From positions 2,790,001 through 2,854,000 of the forward strand of contig OZ257134.1 of NCBI GenBank assembly GCA_965279065.1: a DNA stretch of 64,000 nucleotides, read 5' to 3'. Positions 53,510 through 62,396 of this stretch are shown here, in pieces (the first letter of the stretch is position 1; the number at the start of each line of letters is the position of its first letter). Both the position numbers and the translations under genes were made by a program. The notes below the pieces were generated by a model that made no database searches, was not told where the DNA came from, and saw nothing but the letters and a program-made list of their open reading frames with translations. Source of the stretch: JAKAXS01 sp965279065 (GTDB lineage Bacteria; Pseudomonadota; Alphaproteobacteria; Rhizobiales; Hyphomicrobiaceae).

Positions 53510-54424
53510 ATGAGCAGCCAGCTCAGGGATCAGCGCGGCTTCGTCCTGGTGGTGGTGTTGTGGATCATCGCCATCCTGGCGATCGTCGCCGCTGCGTTCT
53601 CGCGTTCTGTCCAAGGCTACGTCCGTGAGGCGTCCAGTTCCGCGCGCACAGCTGATGCCCAGATGATGGCGGACGCGGGCGCCAACCTCGTTGCTTATCT
53701 CTTTACCGCAAACCGGGGCCGGCCGGGTCTGCAACGCCGTTTCGGTGTCGACGGCCGCATATTTGCCTGCCGGTTCGCCGAACTCGGCACCTTGCAAATC
53801 GCCGTGCAGGATGCCGGCGGCAAGGTCAACGTCAACTTGGCGGATCCTCGTCTTCTCGCTGCCCTGATGTCGGGCCTCGGCGTCCCGGTCGAGGCCGCTG
53901 TTCGCCATGCCGATCGCATCGGCGATTTCCGCGATCCCGATGACGAGGGGAACCCTTCAGGCGCCGAACGTCAAGCCTACCTCGACGCCCTCGCCCCGCG
54001 CGGACCCAAGAACGCGCCGTTCGAATCGTTGCTCGAACTACACCAGGTGCTCGGCCTCGATGCTGCCACCGTCGCAACGATTTCACCCTATCTGACGCTC
54101 AACTCCGGCTCTGCGAAACTGGACCCCGCGGTCACGCCTGCGGCCCTAACGGTGATCCTGAACAAGGGCCTGCGTCTTTTGCCCTTCGCCAAGGGCTTCA
54201 GCATTCTCGAAGATCGAGTGCCGGAGGAGTTCAGCGGCACCGCACAAGGCCGGCACTATTGGGTCTCGATTACGGCCCGGCCCGATGCCGGCGGCGCATT
54301 CGTCCGCGAAGCCACCATCGACCTTCAGTCGCCGGACAACCCACGTCCCCGGTTCATCGGCTGGGACATAGGTACCGACACCGGCCCCAGCACCGACGCC
54401 GTGGAAACACCACCACCCTGCTAG
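53510..54424 (+). CDS. gspK: GspK, type II secretion minor pseudopilin
   Basis: The 304-residue protein has a prepilin-type N-terminus RGFVLVVVLWIIAILAIVAA and the large soluble domain typical of GspK (VQDAGGKVNVNLADPRLLAA, FESLLELHQVLGLD). GspK tips the pseudopilus with GspI and GspJ. Here it comes first in the locus, apart from gspHIJ, which is not the usual order. Confidence 0.87.
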   Translation: MSSQLRDQRGFVLVVVLWIIAILAIVAAAFSRSVQGYVREASSSARTADAQMMADAGANLVAYLFTANRGRPGLQRRFGVDGRIFACRFAELGTLQIAVQDAGGKVNVNLADPRLLAALMSGLGVPVEAAVRHADRIGDFRDPDDEGNPSGAERQAYLDALAPRGPKNAPFESLLELHQVLGLDAATVATISPYLTLNSGSAKLDPAVTPAALTVILNKGLRLLPFAKGFSILEDRVPEEFSGTAQGRHYWVSITARPDAGGAFVREATIDLQSPDNPRPRFIGWDIGTDTGPSTDAVETPPPC

Positions 54425-54512
54425 TTTCAGCACCCGACTTCTTCTACTGTCGCTACCGCAACAGAGTTCGATTCGGTTGCCCATCGTGCCGCGTCACACC
54501 GTGAGCCAGCAG

Positions 54513-54800
54513 ATGACAACCAGAACCGTCTCCTTGATCTCCGCCGCGCTGCTCGTCCTGACACCTGCCGCGTGGACCGGCCAGGCCCAGGCCGAAGGAC
54601 GCTATCGCGTGCCCTATCAGACGCCGCACGCCGGTCCGGAGGGCCGCGGCTGCTACTGGATGCGTCAGCGCTTGTATTGTAGCCGCTACTGCTACGTGGA
54701 GGTCGACGGCCGCCGGTACTGCCGCGAACGATCACGTTGGGCCTACCCGCAGGCGCCCTATTACGAGGATGTGGACCCGCGTGGCCGTGCCTTCAAATAG
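54513..54800 (+). CDS. Small cysteine- and tyrosine-rich secreted protein
   Basis: The 95-residue product has a signal peptide (MTTRTVSLISAALLVLTPAA, cut near AQAEG) and a mature part rich in Tyr, Arg and Cys (GCYWMRQRLYCSRYCYVEV, GRRYCRERS). No family is recognised. Its position between gspK and gspE makes it a possible secretion accessory or substrate, which is inference. Confidence 0.6.
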   Translation: MTTRTVSLISAALLVLTPAAWTGQAQAEGRYRVPYQTPHAGPEGRGCYWMRQRLYCSRYCYVEVDGRRYCRERSRWAYPQAPYYEDVDPRGRAFK

Positions 54801-54942
54801 CTACCGGCGGCGCCTTTGATGATTAACCCTGAGCCTCGTTGTCACGGCCGCCGAACGCCCGAAACGGCGGCGATTTGTGTTGCCTGACAGCTGCGAAAGC
54901 TGGATCATGAACGCCATAGTTTATTGAGTTTACAGGCGTGTA

Positions 54943-56712
54943 ATGGATCAGCCGGACCTTTCAGCAAGGCCCGCCAACGTCGACCCTCGCAGTCCCGAGT
55001 TTGTCGATCGTTTCAGCGCATTTCTGCTGCAGTGCGGCTTCGTCGATGAACTGGGTCTGCGCCGCGCACAGCGTGCTCAGCAGCAGTCCGGCGAACGTTT
55101 CGATTTCGTCGTGACACGGCTAGGTCTTCTGCCCGACGAAGCCCTGGCCAAGGCGCTGTCGTCCTACTGCGCCATCCCGCTGCTCGCCCCGCATGAGGTG
55201 CCGGCCGTATCGATCTTGCCGGATCGGCTGGACCTCGCTTTCCTGAAATCCAACCGCATCCTTCCCGTCGCCGACAACGGGACCTCCGTGGTCCTGGCCG
55301 TAGCCGATCCCTTCGACACCGACAACATTTCCGCCATCTCTTACCTGATCGAACGCGACGTCGAAATTCGCATCGCCGCCGATGGGCAAATCCTGCGCCT
55401 GCTTGATGCTCTCCACGGCGCACGGACGTCCTTGTCCGCGCCGCTCCCGGCAGCAACACCCATCAACATCGCCGGCCCTGAATCATCCAGCGACGATGAC
55501 GTTCGCCGCTTGCAGGACATGGCGAGCGAAGCCCCCGTCATCCGTCTTGTTCAGGACCTGCTGACGCGCGCCGCAGGCGAGAACGCCTCCGACGTCCATA
55601 TCGAGCCGCGCGAAGACAGCGTCCGCGTGCGCATCCGCGTCGATGGCTTCCTGCACACGATCGAGACGCTGCCGCTTGGCATGCGCGCCGCCATCGGTTC
55701 GCGCATCAAGATCATGGCCCGCCTCAACATCGCCGAGCGCCGCCTTCCGCAGGACGGCCGCATCGTCATCAATGTCCGTGGACGCGAGATCGATCTGCGC
55801 GTGTCGACCATGCCGACGCTATGGGGCGAAAGCATCGTCTTGCGCCTGCTCGATCGCAGCAGCGTGGAACTGGATTTCCCCAAGCTCGGCTTTCACGGCG
55901 GATCCTACGCCGAACTTGAACGCCTCCTGCGCCAGCCCAACGGCATCCTTCTCGTCACCGGCCCCACCGGCAGTGGCAAGACGACCACGCTCTATGCCGC
56001 CCTGAGCCTGCTCAACGCCAGCACCAACAAGCTCTTCACCGTCGAAGACCCGATCGAGTATCAACTGCCTGGCGTCAATCAGATCCAGGTTCAGCCCAAG
56101 ATCGGCCTGAGCTTCGCCCACGCCCTGCGCTCCATCCTGCGCCAGGATCCTGATATCGTCATGGTCGGCGAAATCCGCGATTTGGAAACCGCGCAGATTG
56201 CCATCCAGGCATCACTGACGGGCCACCTCGTTCTGTCGACAGTCCACACCAACAGCGCCGCCGCCACCTTGACCCGCCTGATCGACATGGGCGTGGAGCG
56301 TTACCTGTTGGCGCCCACCATCAAAGGCGTGCTCGCTCAGCGCCTCGTGCGCAAACTGTGTGCGTCTTGCGCCGAGCCGTCGCCCGACACGCCGCGCATC
56401 CTGCGCATGCTGCAAGCAACTGGTGCTGATGCGGAAACCCTGCTCGGCAGCGTTTCGCCGGCCTTGCGCCGAGCGTCTGGCTGCCCTGCGTGCCGCAACA
56501 CCGGCTTCTCCGGCCGCACCACGGTCTACGAACTCCTCACGATGACGCCCGAAATTGCCGACGCCGTTATGACCGGCGCGTCCGAGGCCGACATCCAGAA
56601 GCTTGCCGTGTCCCAGGGCATGATCACCATGCTGCAGGCCGGCCTCGTGAAAGCATTGCAGGGCGAAACGTCTCCCGAAGAGGTCCTGCGCGTCGCCCGG
56701 TTCGACCCATGA
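54943..56712 (+). CDS. gspE: GspE, type II secretion ATPase
   Basis: The 589-residue ATPase has an N-terminal GspE domain, Walker A GPTGSGKTTT near residue 339, Walker B and Asp box VMVGEIRDLETAQIAIQASL, His box LSTVHTNSA, and the zinc-binding tetracysteine KLCASC near 471 and GCPAC near 512. It powers pseudopilus assembly from the cytoplasm. Its stop overlaps the gspF start (ATGA). Confidence 0.94.
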   Translation: MDQPDLSARPANVDPRSPEFVDRFSAFLLQCGFVDELGLRRAQRAQQQSGERFDFVVTRLGLLPDEALAKALSSYCAIPLLAPHEVPAVSILPDRLDLAFLKSNRILPVADNGTSVVLAVADPFDTDNISAISYLIERDVEIRIAADGQILRLLDALHGARTSLSAPLPAATPINIAGPESSSDDDVRRLQDMASEAPVIRLVQDLLTRAAGENASDVHIEPREDSVRVRIRVDGFLHTIETLPLGMRAAIGSRIKIMARLNIAERRLPQDGRIVINVRGREIDLRVSTMPTLWGESIVLRLLDRSSVELDFPKLGFHGGSYAELERLLRQPNGILLVTGPTGSGKTTTLYAALSLLNASTNKLFTVEDPIEYQLPGVNQIQVQPKIGLSFAHALRSILRQDPDIVMVGEIRDLETAQIAIQASLTGHLVLSTVHTNSAAATLTRLIDMGVERYLLAPTIKGVLAQRLVRKLCASCAEPSPDTPRILRMLQATGADAETLLGSVSPALRRASGCPACRNTGFSGRTTVYELLTMTPEIADAVMTGASEADIQKLAVSQGMITMLQAGLVKALQGETSPEEVLRVARFDP

Positions 56713-57935
56713 CCCGTTATCGCTACAAGGCCTACGACGATAAGGGCGTTCTGACCGAGGGCGAACTGGAAACGGGATCGCGCGAAGCCGGCATCGAGGC
56801 GCTGCACCGGCGCGGCCTGCTGACGCTAGATCTGTCCGAAGAAGCGGCACGTTCGCCGCAGCGCTGGTGGGAGCGCGAGGTCTTCGCCAGCGCCACCCTG
56901 CCTCTCGCTGGTCTCGCCATCCTCACCCGTGAACTGGCGACGCTGATCAAGGCGGACCTGCCGTTGGACGAGTCGCTGCGCATCACCAGCCTGCAGCCGC
57001 TGATGTCCGCGCGCGTCAGAAACAGCACGCGCATGCTGCATGAGTCCGTTCGCGAAGGCGCGTCGCTGTCGGCCGCTATGGCAGCCCAGGGCCAGAGCTT
57101 CCCGGAATACTATTGGCGGCTGATCGAGGCTGCCGAGGCCAGCGGTTCCCTTGGCGACGTGCTCGATGATCTCGCGAACTTCATCGAGCGCAGCAGCGAA
57201 ACGCGCTCGCAGGTCGCCTCCGCCCTGCTCTATCCCATGGTGCTGCTGATCGCAGCGGTGGTCACGGTCGGCGTCATTCTCGCCGTATTGGTCCCCGCCG
57301 TCGTGCCGCTTTTCAAGGACGCCGGCACCGAGCCGCCGGCTGCCTTGCAAGCCCTCGCCGCGCTGCATGACTTCACGACTGCCAACTGGCCGATCGTCCT
57401 GACCGCGCTCGCCGCCGGCGCGCTCGGCCTCTATGCCGTGTTGAAGCAGCCCGCTGTCCGCAACATGCTCGATCGTGCGTTGCTGCGCCTCCCGTTGCTC
57501 GGCCGCCTGATCGCCAACAAGGAAACGGCGCGGTTTGCCCGCACGCTTGCCACCATGACCCGCAACGGCGTGCCGATGCTGGATGCAGTACGCATCTCGG
57601 GCAGCGTCCTGACCAACCGTGCCTATAGCGACGCCGTTGCCGACGCCGGTGCGGCGTTGAAGGAGGGCGGCACCCTCGCGCAACCGCTGCAGCGATCGGG
57701 GCTGTTCTCGGAGTTGGCCCTTCGTCTGATCGCCGTGGGCGAACAGACCGGTCAGCTTGAGCCGATGCTGATGCGGGTGGCATCGATCTATGAAGCCACC
57801 GTGCAGCGCCAGATGCAGCGCTTCGTCACGCTGCTGACACCGGCGCTAACCCTCGTCATCGGCGCCATCGTCGGCAGCCTCATCATCTCCGTGATGGGCG
57901 CCATCCTCAGCGTCAACGATCTGGCTCTGCGATGA
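56709..57935 (+). CDS. gspF: GspF, type II secretion inner-membrane platform protein
   Basis: The 408-residue protein starts MTRYRYKAYDDKGVLTEGEL and contains two T2SSF domains, each with the helical core (ESVREGASLSAAMAAQG, and ALKEGGTLAQPLQRSGLFSE), and three membrane segments. It anchors GspE. It overlaps gspE and gspH by four bases each. Confidence 0.93.
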   Translation: MTRYRYKAYDDKGVLTEGELETGSREAGIEALHRRGLLTLDLSEEAARSPQRWWEREVFASATLPLAGLAILTRELATLIKADLPLDESLRITSLQPLMSARVRNSTRMLHESVREGASLSAAMAAQGQSFPEYYWRLIEAAEASGSLGDVLDDLANFIERSSETRSQVASALLYPMVLLIAAVVTVGVILAVLVPAVVPLFKDAGTEPPAALQALAALHDFTTANWPIVLTALAAGALGLYAVLKQPAVRNMLDRALLRLPLLGRLIANKETARFARTLATMTRNGVPMLDAVRISGSVLTNRAYSDAVADAGAALKEGGTLAQPLQRSGLFSELALRLIAVGEQTGQLEPMLMRVASIYEATVQRQMQRFVTLLTPALTLVIGAIVGSLIISVMGAILSVNDLALR

Positions 57936-58402
57936 AACGACATCCGCCAGTATCGCGAGCGACGGACGGCTTCACTCTGCTGGAAGCCCTCGTCGTGCTG
58001 GTCGTGCTGGCCCTGGTCTCGGCCATCGCCTGGCCGCGTCTGACCGCGCTGTCACCACGGCTCACAGTACAGACAGCCGCCGTTCGTCTCGCAGCCGAAC
58101 TGCGCGCCACGCGAGCCGACGCCATGCGCACCGGCACGACGCGCTCCGTCACCGTCGACATGGGCAAACGCACCTTCTGGTCCGGCGACGGCAGACTACG
58201 CCGTCTCCCAGTCGCCGCTGCCGTCGATGTCGCTGGGCGTAACGTGCAGTTCTCCGGCCCGCAGCGCGCGCTCTTCCAGTTTCGCCCCGACGGCAGCAGC
58301 AGCGGCGGCAAGATCGCGCTGAGGATGGGCCGCAGCACCGCCGTCGTCACTGTCGATTGGATGACCGGGGCCACGAGCGTTTTGCCGGGGCACCGGCCAT
58401 GA
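57932..58402 (+). CDS. gspH: GspH, type II secretion minor pseudopilin
   Basis: The 156-residue protein has the prepilin peptidase site and helix GFTLLEALVVLVVLALVSAI and a GspH-like body (AELRATRADAMRTGTTRSV). ATGA overlaps link it to gspF and gspI. Confidence 0.85.
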   Translation: MKRHPPVSRATDGFTLLEALVVLVVLALVSAIAWPRLTALSPRLTVQTAAVRLAAELRATRADAMRTGTTRSVTVDMGKRTFWSGDGRLRRLPVAAAVDVAGRNVQFSGPQRALFQFRPDGSSSGGKIALRMGRSTAVVTVDWMTGATSVLPGHRP

Positions 58403-58794
58403 CCTCCCGCGCCAACGGTTTCACATTGTTGGAAGCCATCGTTGCTCTTGGGTTGTTTGCGCTGGTGATGATCTCCGTGCAGCGCGGCTTCGCCACGGGC
58501 ACACGTGCCGTCCGCGCCGCCGACCAGGAAAATCGCGCTGTTTCGGTCGCGAAATCGGTCATGGCTTCGGCAGGCACCGACATCCCTTTCGCCGACGGAA
58601 CCGTTACAGAAGGCACACAGGCGGGCGTTTCCTGGCAGGTCCGCACCAGCAAATACCAGCCCCCAGATACCGAGCCGACCCAATCGACACCCGGCCTCTA
58701 CTGGGTGGAAGCGGAAGTGCGCTGGCGCGACACAGCCCTGTCACCCCAGAAGACGCTGCAGCTGAAGACGTTGAAGTTGGGGAAAATGCCGTGA
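58399..58794 (+). CDS. gspI: GspI, type II secretion minor pseudopilin
   Basis: The 131-residue protein begins MTSRANGFTLLEAIVALGLF, a short-leader prepilin, followed by a GspI-like core (ASAGTDIPFADGTVTEGTQA, WRVRTSK-like WQVRTSKYQ). It overlaps gspH and gspJ. Confidence 0.85.
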   Translation: MTSRANGFTLLEAIVALGLFALVMISVQRGFATGTRAVRAADQENRAVSVAKSVMASAGTDIPFADGTVTEGTQAGVSWQVRTSKYQPPDTEPTQSTPGLYWVEAEVRWRDTALSPQKTLQLKTLKLGKMP

Positions 58795-59426
58795 CGCGGT
58801 CTGACGACATCCCCCCTGGCACACGCACCGACAGCGGCTTCACGTTGCTGGAGATGCTCGTCAGCCTCACGCTTCTGGCACTGATCGTTGCCGCACTGCC
58901 CGGAACTTTGCATTTAAGTCAACGCGCACTGCGCACAGCCGGCGCCTTGGACAGGACGGCCGTCGACAACGCGGCGATCAATTTCACCTTGCAGAAACTC
59001 TCGCAAGCCATGCCGGTCTTGCGGCATACCGACGATGGCCTGCAATCGGTGAACTTCAGCGGAGCACCGCGCACCGTCTCGTTCGTTGCCCCGATGCTGG
59101 CAGACGGCGAGCAGAGCGGACTCTATCATTTCACCCTCGCCGCTGCCGCCGCTGCAAGCGGCAGCGAACACGTGCAGCTATCCTGGCGGCCATACCGCAC
59201 CACCAACGACAATCGCGATCTCCTGCCAGCCTCCGACAGTCGAGTCATCGTGCGCCGAGGTAATCCATTCGGACTACGCTACTTCGGTGCCGTCACGGGT
59301 CCGGCCGCCTGGCACGACACCTGGACCGGCAATGACCTGCCGCAGGCCATCGAACTGACGTACGTCGGTGATGGCGGCCGTGCCAAGGTCGTGGTGCAAC
59401 GGATGGAACTGCAGCCGAAGAAGTAG
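58791..59426 (+). CDS. gspJ: GspJ, type II secretion minor pseudopilin
   Basis: The 211-residue protein has GFTLLEMLVSLTLLALIVAA near residue 16 and a GspJ-like body (FTLQKLSQAMPVLRHTDDG, LPQAIELTYVGDGG). It is the last gene of the rightward gspEFHIJ run and faces gspG end to end. Confidence 0.85.
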   Translation: MTRSDDIPPGTRTDSGFTLLEMLVSLTLLALIVAALPGTLHLSQRALRTAGALDRTAVDNAAINFTLQKLSQAMPVLRHTDDGLQSVNFSGAPRTVSFVAPMLADGEQSGLYHFTLAAAAAASGSEHVQLSWRPYRTTNDNRDLLPASDSRVIVRRGNPFGLRYFGAVTGPAAWHDTWTGNDLPQAIELTYVGDGGRAKVVVQRMELQPKK

Positions 59427-59435
59427 AGCCGCGTC

Positions 59436-59879
59436 TCAGTTCAAGACGTCTTGGTCTTCCGCCGCCCCGCCGCTTGCGTTGTCACGGCCGAGCGTGAAGA
59501 CGTCGGGCTGTCCGCCGCGGCCGGGAAAGCGATATTGATAAGGCCGTCCCCAAGGATCGATCAGCCCTTCCGCCTTCTTCAGGTAAGGTCCCTTCCACGC
59601 CGGCGCATTCTGCGGCGCCGCGACGAGCACGCGTAGTCCCATCTGTTGCGATGGAAACCGCCCGCTGTCGAGTGCGTAGAGTTCGAGCGCGGTGGCGATT
59701 GCCGAGATCTGCGCTCGCGCCGTCTCGGTACGCGCGTTCCCCATGTAACGCAGTACCTGCGGCGCGGCGATCGTTGCCACCAGCGCCAGGATGCCGAGCA
59801 CGACGAGAAGCTCGAGCAGCGTATAGCCGTCCTCCCGCGCACGTCGTTTGATCGCTCGCGAACGACGATGACGCGACAT
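59436..59879 (-). CDS. gspG: GspG, type II secretion major pseudopilin
   Basis: The 147-residue protein has GYTLLELLVVLGILALVATI after an 18-residue basic leader, then the GspG signature (TARAQISAIATALELYALDS, YPS-like FPSQQMGLRVLV, WGRPYQYRFPGRGG, VFTLGRDN). The start at 59879 gives the shortest leader; ATG 59918 is possible. Its gene is inverted relative to all other gsp genes here, converging with gspJ and diverging from gspL. Confidence 0.9.
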   Translation of the reverse strand: MSRHRRSRAIKRRAREDGYTLLELLVVLGILALVATIAAPQVLRYMGNARTETARAQISAIATALELYALDSGRFPSQQMGLRVLVAAPQNAPAWKGPYLKKAEGLIDPWGRPYQYRFPGRGGQPDVFTLGRDNASGGAAEDQDVLN

Positions 59880-60180
59880 CCTTTCCAGCTCACAGCACGG
59901 CTTCATTTCACTCGTCATGACACATCCAAAACGGGCCGCAACACGGCTCGCGAAATCTCCGGCCGTCCGCCTCTTGACTTCAAGCATATTGCCGTTGAGC
60001 CGTTTTCGCCACAACATTTGAGTTTCCGCCAAGCTTAGAACCATATATAATTCTAGGAATGGTCCGAGACGTCGCGACCACCTCTGCGTAAATGCGCACG
60101 ACAACTATATTACTCCGGATCTTCAATAGTAACATTCGAAACACGACAAGTAACTAATGTGATCTTTGGTGTGTCGCGCA

Positions 60181-61272
60181 ATGACTGCTATTTCCGGGAC
60201 GATTAGTGACTTTTTCTCCTGGTGGAGCGGCGAACTGGCCGATCTTCCCATCTTCGCCGCGCCACGTCCGAAAGCCGGCCCGATCATCGAAATTGACGGC
60301 GATCGCGCCCGGCTCGTCGTGCCCGCTTCGCCCGAAAACGAATGGATCGGCTTGCCGCAACTTCTGTCGGACTTGGCGAAATCCAAAGCTTCGCAAGCCG
60401 TCACCATCCGTTTTCCGCATCGCGCCGCGTTCTCACGCACCGTCATGCTGCCCACCGCCGCGAGCCGGAACTTCGCGCAGATTCTCGCGCTCGATCTGGA
60501 GCGCGCCACACCCTTCAAGCGCGAGGAAGTCTACTCCGGCCACACCATCATGCCGACGCCACTAGGCAGCACGAAGCAATCCGTACGTCACGCCGTGATC
60601 AAGCGTCACCTCGTCGACCGCGCCCGTGCCGATATCGAGACCGCAGGCCTGCATCTCACGTCCGTTGAATGCAACGATCCTGACGGCGGCGCACCGTTGC
60701 TCATCGAGCATCGTCCGGGAGCGCAAGCGTCGATCGGCAATGCGCGCGTTCTTAAGACGCTTGCGGCATGTCTCGTCGTTCTAGCCGCCTCGTTGGCATA
60801 TCTGACCGTTCAACGACACGAGCATGCACTTGCGGAATTGCAAGCTGAAATCGCCACCCTCAAGCCCGACGTCCAGGCAATGCGCGAACAGCTCGCCCTA
60901 CTCGACGAAGCCGCTGCCGCGGCTGCTTCGTTCAATGCGCTGCGCCAGGCCGAAGTTTCCCGGGCGGCAATTATGGAAGAGTTGACGCGCCTCCTACCGG
61001 ACCAGGCCTGGCTCACCGAGCTCAAAGTCCGTGGTGCATCGGTCGACATCGCCGGTGTCGCCGCGTCTGCGAGCGCGCTGCTGCCCCTGATCGAGCAATC
61101 GCCGTATTTTGTCGACGCGCAGTCGACGACACCTGTGACGCTTGACCCGCAGAACAGGGAACGTTTCGGCATTCGCATGCGACTGCGTAACGTCGTTGTT
61201 GCCGAGCAGACGACCGAACCCGACGCACAGGAGACCCTGGCCACGGGCGCGATCCCGATGGAGGTGGAATAG
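60181..61272 (+). CDS. gspL: GspL, type II secretion inner-membrane assembly protein
   Basis: The 363-residue protein has a PilM/GspL actin-like cytoplasmic half (TIRFPHRAAFSRTVMLPTAA, ALDLERATPFKREEVYSGH), one membrane segment near residue 205 (LAACLVVLAASLAYLTV), a coiled coil and a PilN-like periplasmic half. It links GspE to GspM. ATG 60181 is preferred over GTG 60166, though neither has a strong ribosome site. Confidence 0.82.
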   Translation: MTAISGTISDFFSWWSGELADLPIFAAPRPKAGPIIEIDGDRARLVVPASPENEWIGLPQLLSDLAKSKASQAVTIRFPHRAAFSRTVMLPTAASRNFAQILALDLERATPFKREEVYSGHTIMPTPLGSTKQSVRHAVIKRHLVDRARADIETAGLHLTSVECNDPDGGAPLLIEHRPGAQASIGNARVLKTLAACLVVLAASLAYLTVQRHEHALAELQAEIATLKPDVQAMREQLALLDEAAAAAASFNALRQAEVSRAAIMEELTRLLPDQAWLTELKVRGASVDIAGVAASASALLPLIEQSPYFVDAQSTTPVTLDPQNRERFGIRMRLRNVVVAEQTTEPDAQETLATGAIPMEVE

Positions 61273-61276
61273 CCAC

Positions 61277-61852
61277 ATGATCCACCGTCTCTCCAAGACC
61301 TCACGCCAGCTGTTCGCCGTCAGTCTCGCCATCGCCGCGATAGCGCTGGTCGCCACCCTAGTCGTTGGCCCCGTATGGTCACGCGTCGCAACGTTGCAGG
61401 AACAGATCGCGCAGGAACGCCTGCTGCTCGGCCGCCTCAAGACCGTCAAGGGCGACAACGCAGATCTCGAGGCGCAAAAAACTAAGGCCCTGACGCTTCG
61501 CGGCACTGCCGAGGTGATCAGCGGCAACAGTGAATCGATCCGCCAGGCCGCCCTGCAGTCGCAACTCGCCGATATCTTGTCCGCGAACACCCTCAAGCCC
61601 CGCTCCGCGCACGCGCTTCCAGCGCGCGAACACCAGTCGCTCCATCTCATCGGCGCCCAGTTGCAGATCGTCGCACCGATTGAGAAGCTGCAGAAGGTCC
61701 TGGTCGCCATCGAAGATCACAAGCCCGCTCTCTTCATCGACACGCTGCAGATCGTGCCTTCGTCGGCCAGCGGCCTCCCAAACGAAGATGCCGCTGGACT
61801 GCTCGACGCGCGTCTCGACATCTTCGCCATCGCGATGCCGCCGAGGTCATGA
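61277..61852 (+). CDS. gspM: GspM, type II secretion assembly protein
   Basis: The 191-residue protein has one N-terminal membrane segment (FAVSLAIAAIALVATLVVGP), a coiled coil (LQEQIAQERLLLGRLKTVKG) and a ferredoxin-like GspM domain with LHLIGAQLQIVAPIEKLQKV. It starts four bases after the gspL stop. Confidence 0.82.
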   Translation: MIHRLSKTSRQLFAVSLAIAAIALVATLVVGPVWSRVATLQEQIAQERLLLGRLKTVKGDNADLEAQKTKALTLRGTAEVISGNSESIRQAALQSQLADILSANTLKPRSAHALPAREHQSLHLIGAQLQIVAPIEKLQKVLVAIEDHKPALFIDTLQIVPSSASGLPNEDAAGLLDARLDIFAIAMPPRS

Positions 61853-61853
61853 C

Positions 61854-62393
61854 ATGCCGCTAGAGCCAGCATCCCCAAGTCGGACACTCGCAGGTGCGAT
61901 GCTTGCGGGTATTGCCACGCTCATTGCCGCAAATGCCTATTCGTTGCAGTCTGCCATCGACATTTCTCCGGTAACGACGTCCGCCGTGGTTGAGCCCTCT
62001 CCCGCGCGTGCCGAAATCACCTTGGCGTCACCACCGCCGCGAGGTGACGTCTCCGAAACGATCGAGCGCCCACTCTTCAACGCCTCGCGCCGTCCGCAAC
62101 CAAAGCCTGTCGAGGAAACGGCGCAGTCAGCACCGGCGGAGAAAGCGCAGTCCGCCGAACATCTCGAACTTAGGGGCATCATGCGCTTGGGTAACGGTCG
62201 CGTGCAGGCGCTGATCCGCTCCGGCAACGACGCGTCGGGCGTGTGGCTGACCGTCGGCAATCGGCGCGATGGCTTGAAACTTCACGCCGTCAACGGTGAC
62301 GTCGCCGTCGTAGAATCGAACGGTCGCCGTTACGAGCTGCCGCTTAAGTACCGCAGCGCTGCTGCTGAGAAGACTGACGCCCCACCACAATGA
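61854..62393 (+). CDS. GspC/GspN-like type II secretion protein
   Basis: The 179-residue protein has one membrane segment near residue 15-32, a proline-rich linker, and ETIERPLFNASRRPQPKPVE followed by LELRGIMRLGNGRVQALIRS. That pattern is typical of the homology region of GspC, which contacts the secretin. It lacks a PDZ domain. It starts one base after gspM. The assignment to GspC or GspN is not certain. Confidence 0.65.
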   Translation: MPLEPASPSRTLAGAMLAGIATLIAANAYSLQSAIDISPVTTSAVVEPSPARAEITLASPPPRGDVSETIERPLFNASRRPQPKPVEETAQSAPAEKAQSAEHLELRGIMRLGNGRVQALIRSGNDASGVWLTVGNRRDGLKLHAVNGDVAVVESNGRRYELPLKYRSAAAEKTDAPPQ

Positions 62394-62396
62394 GCG

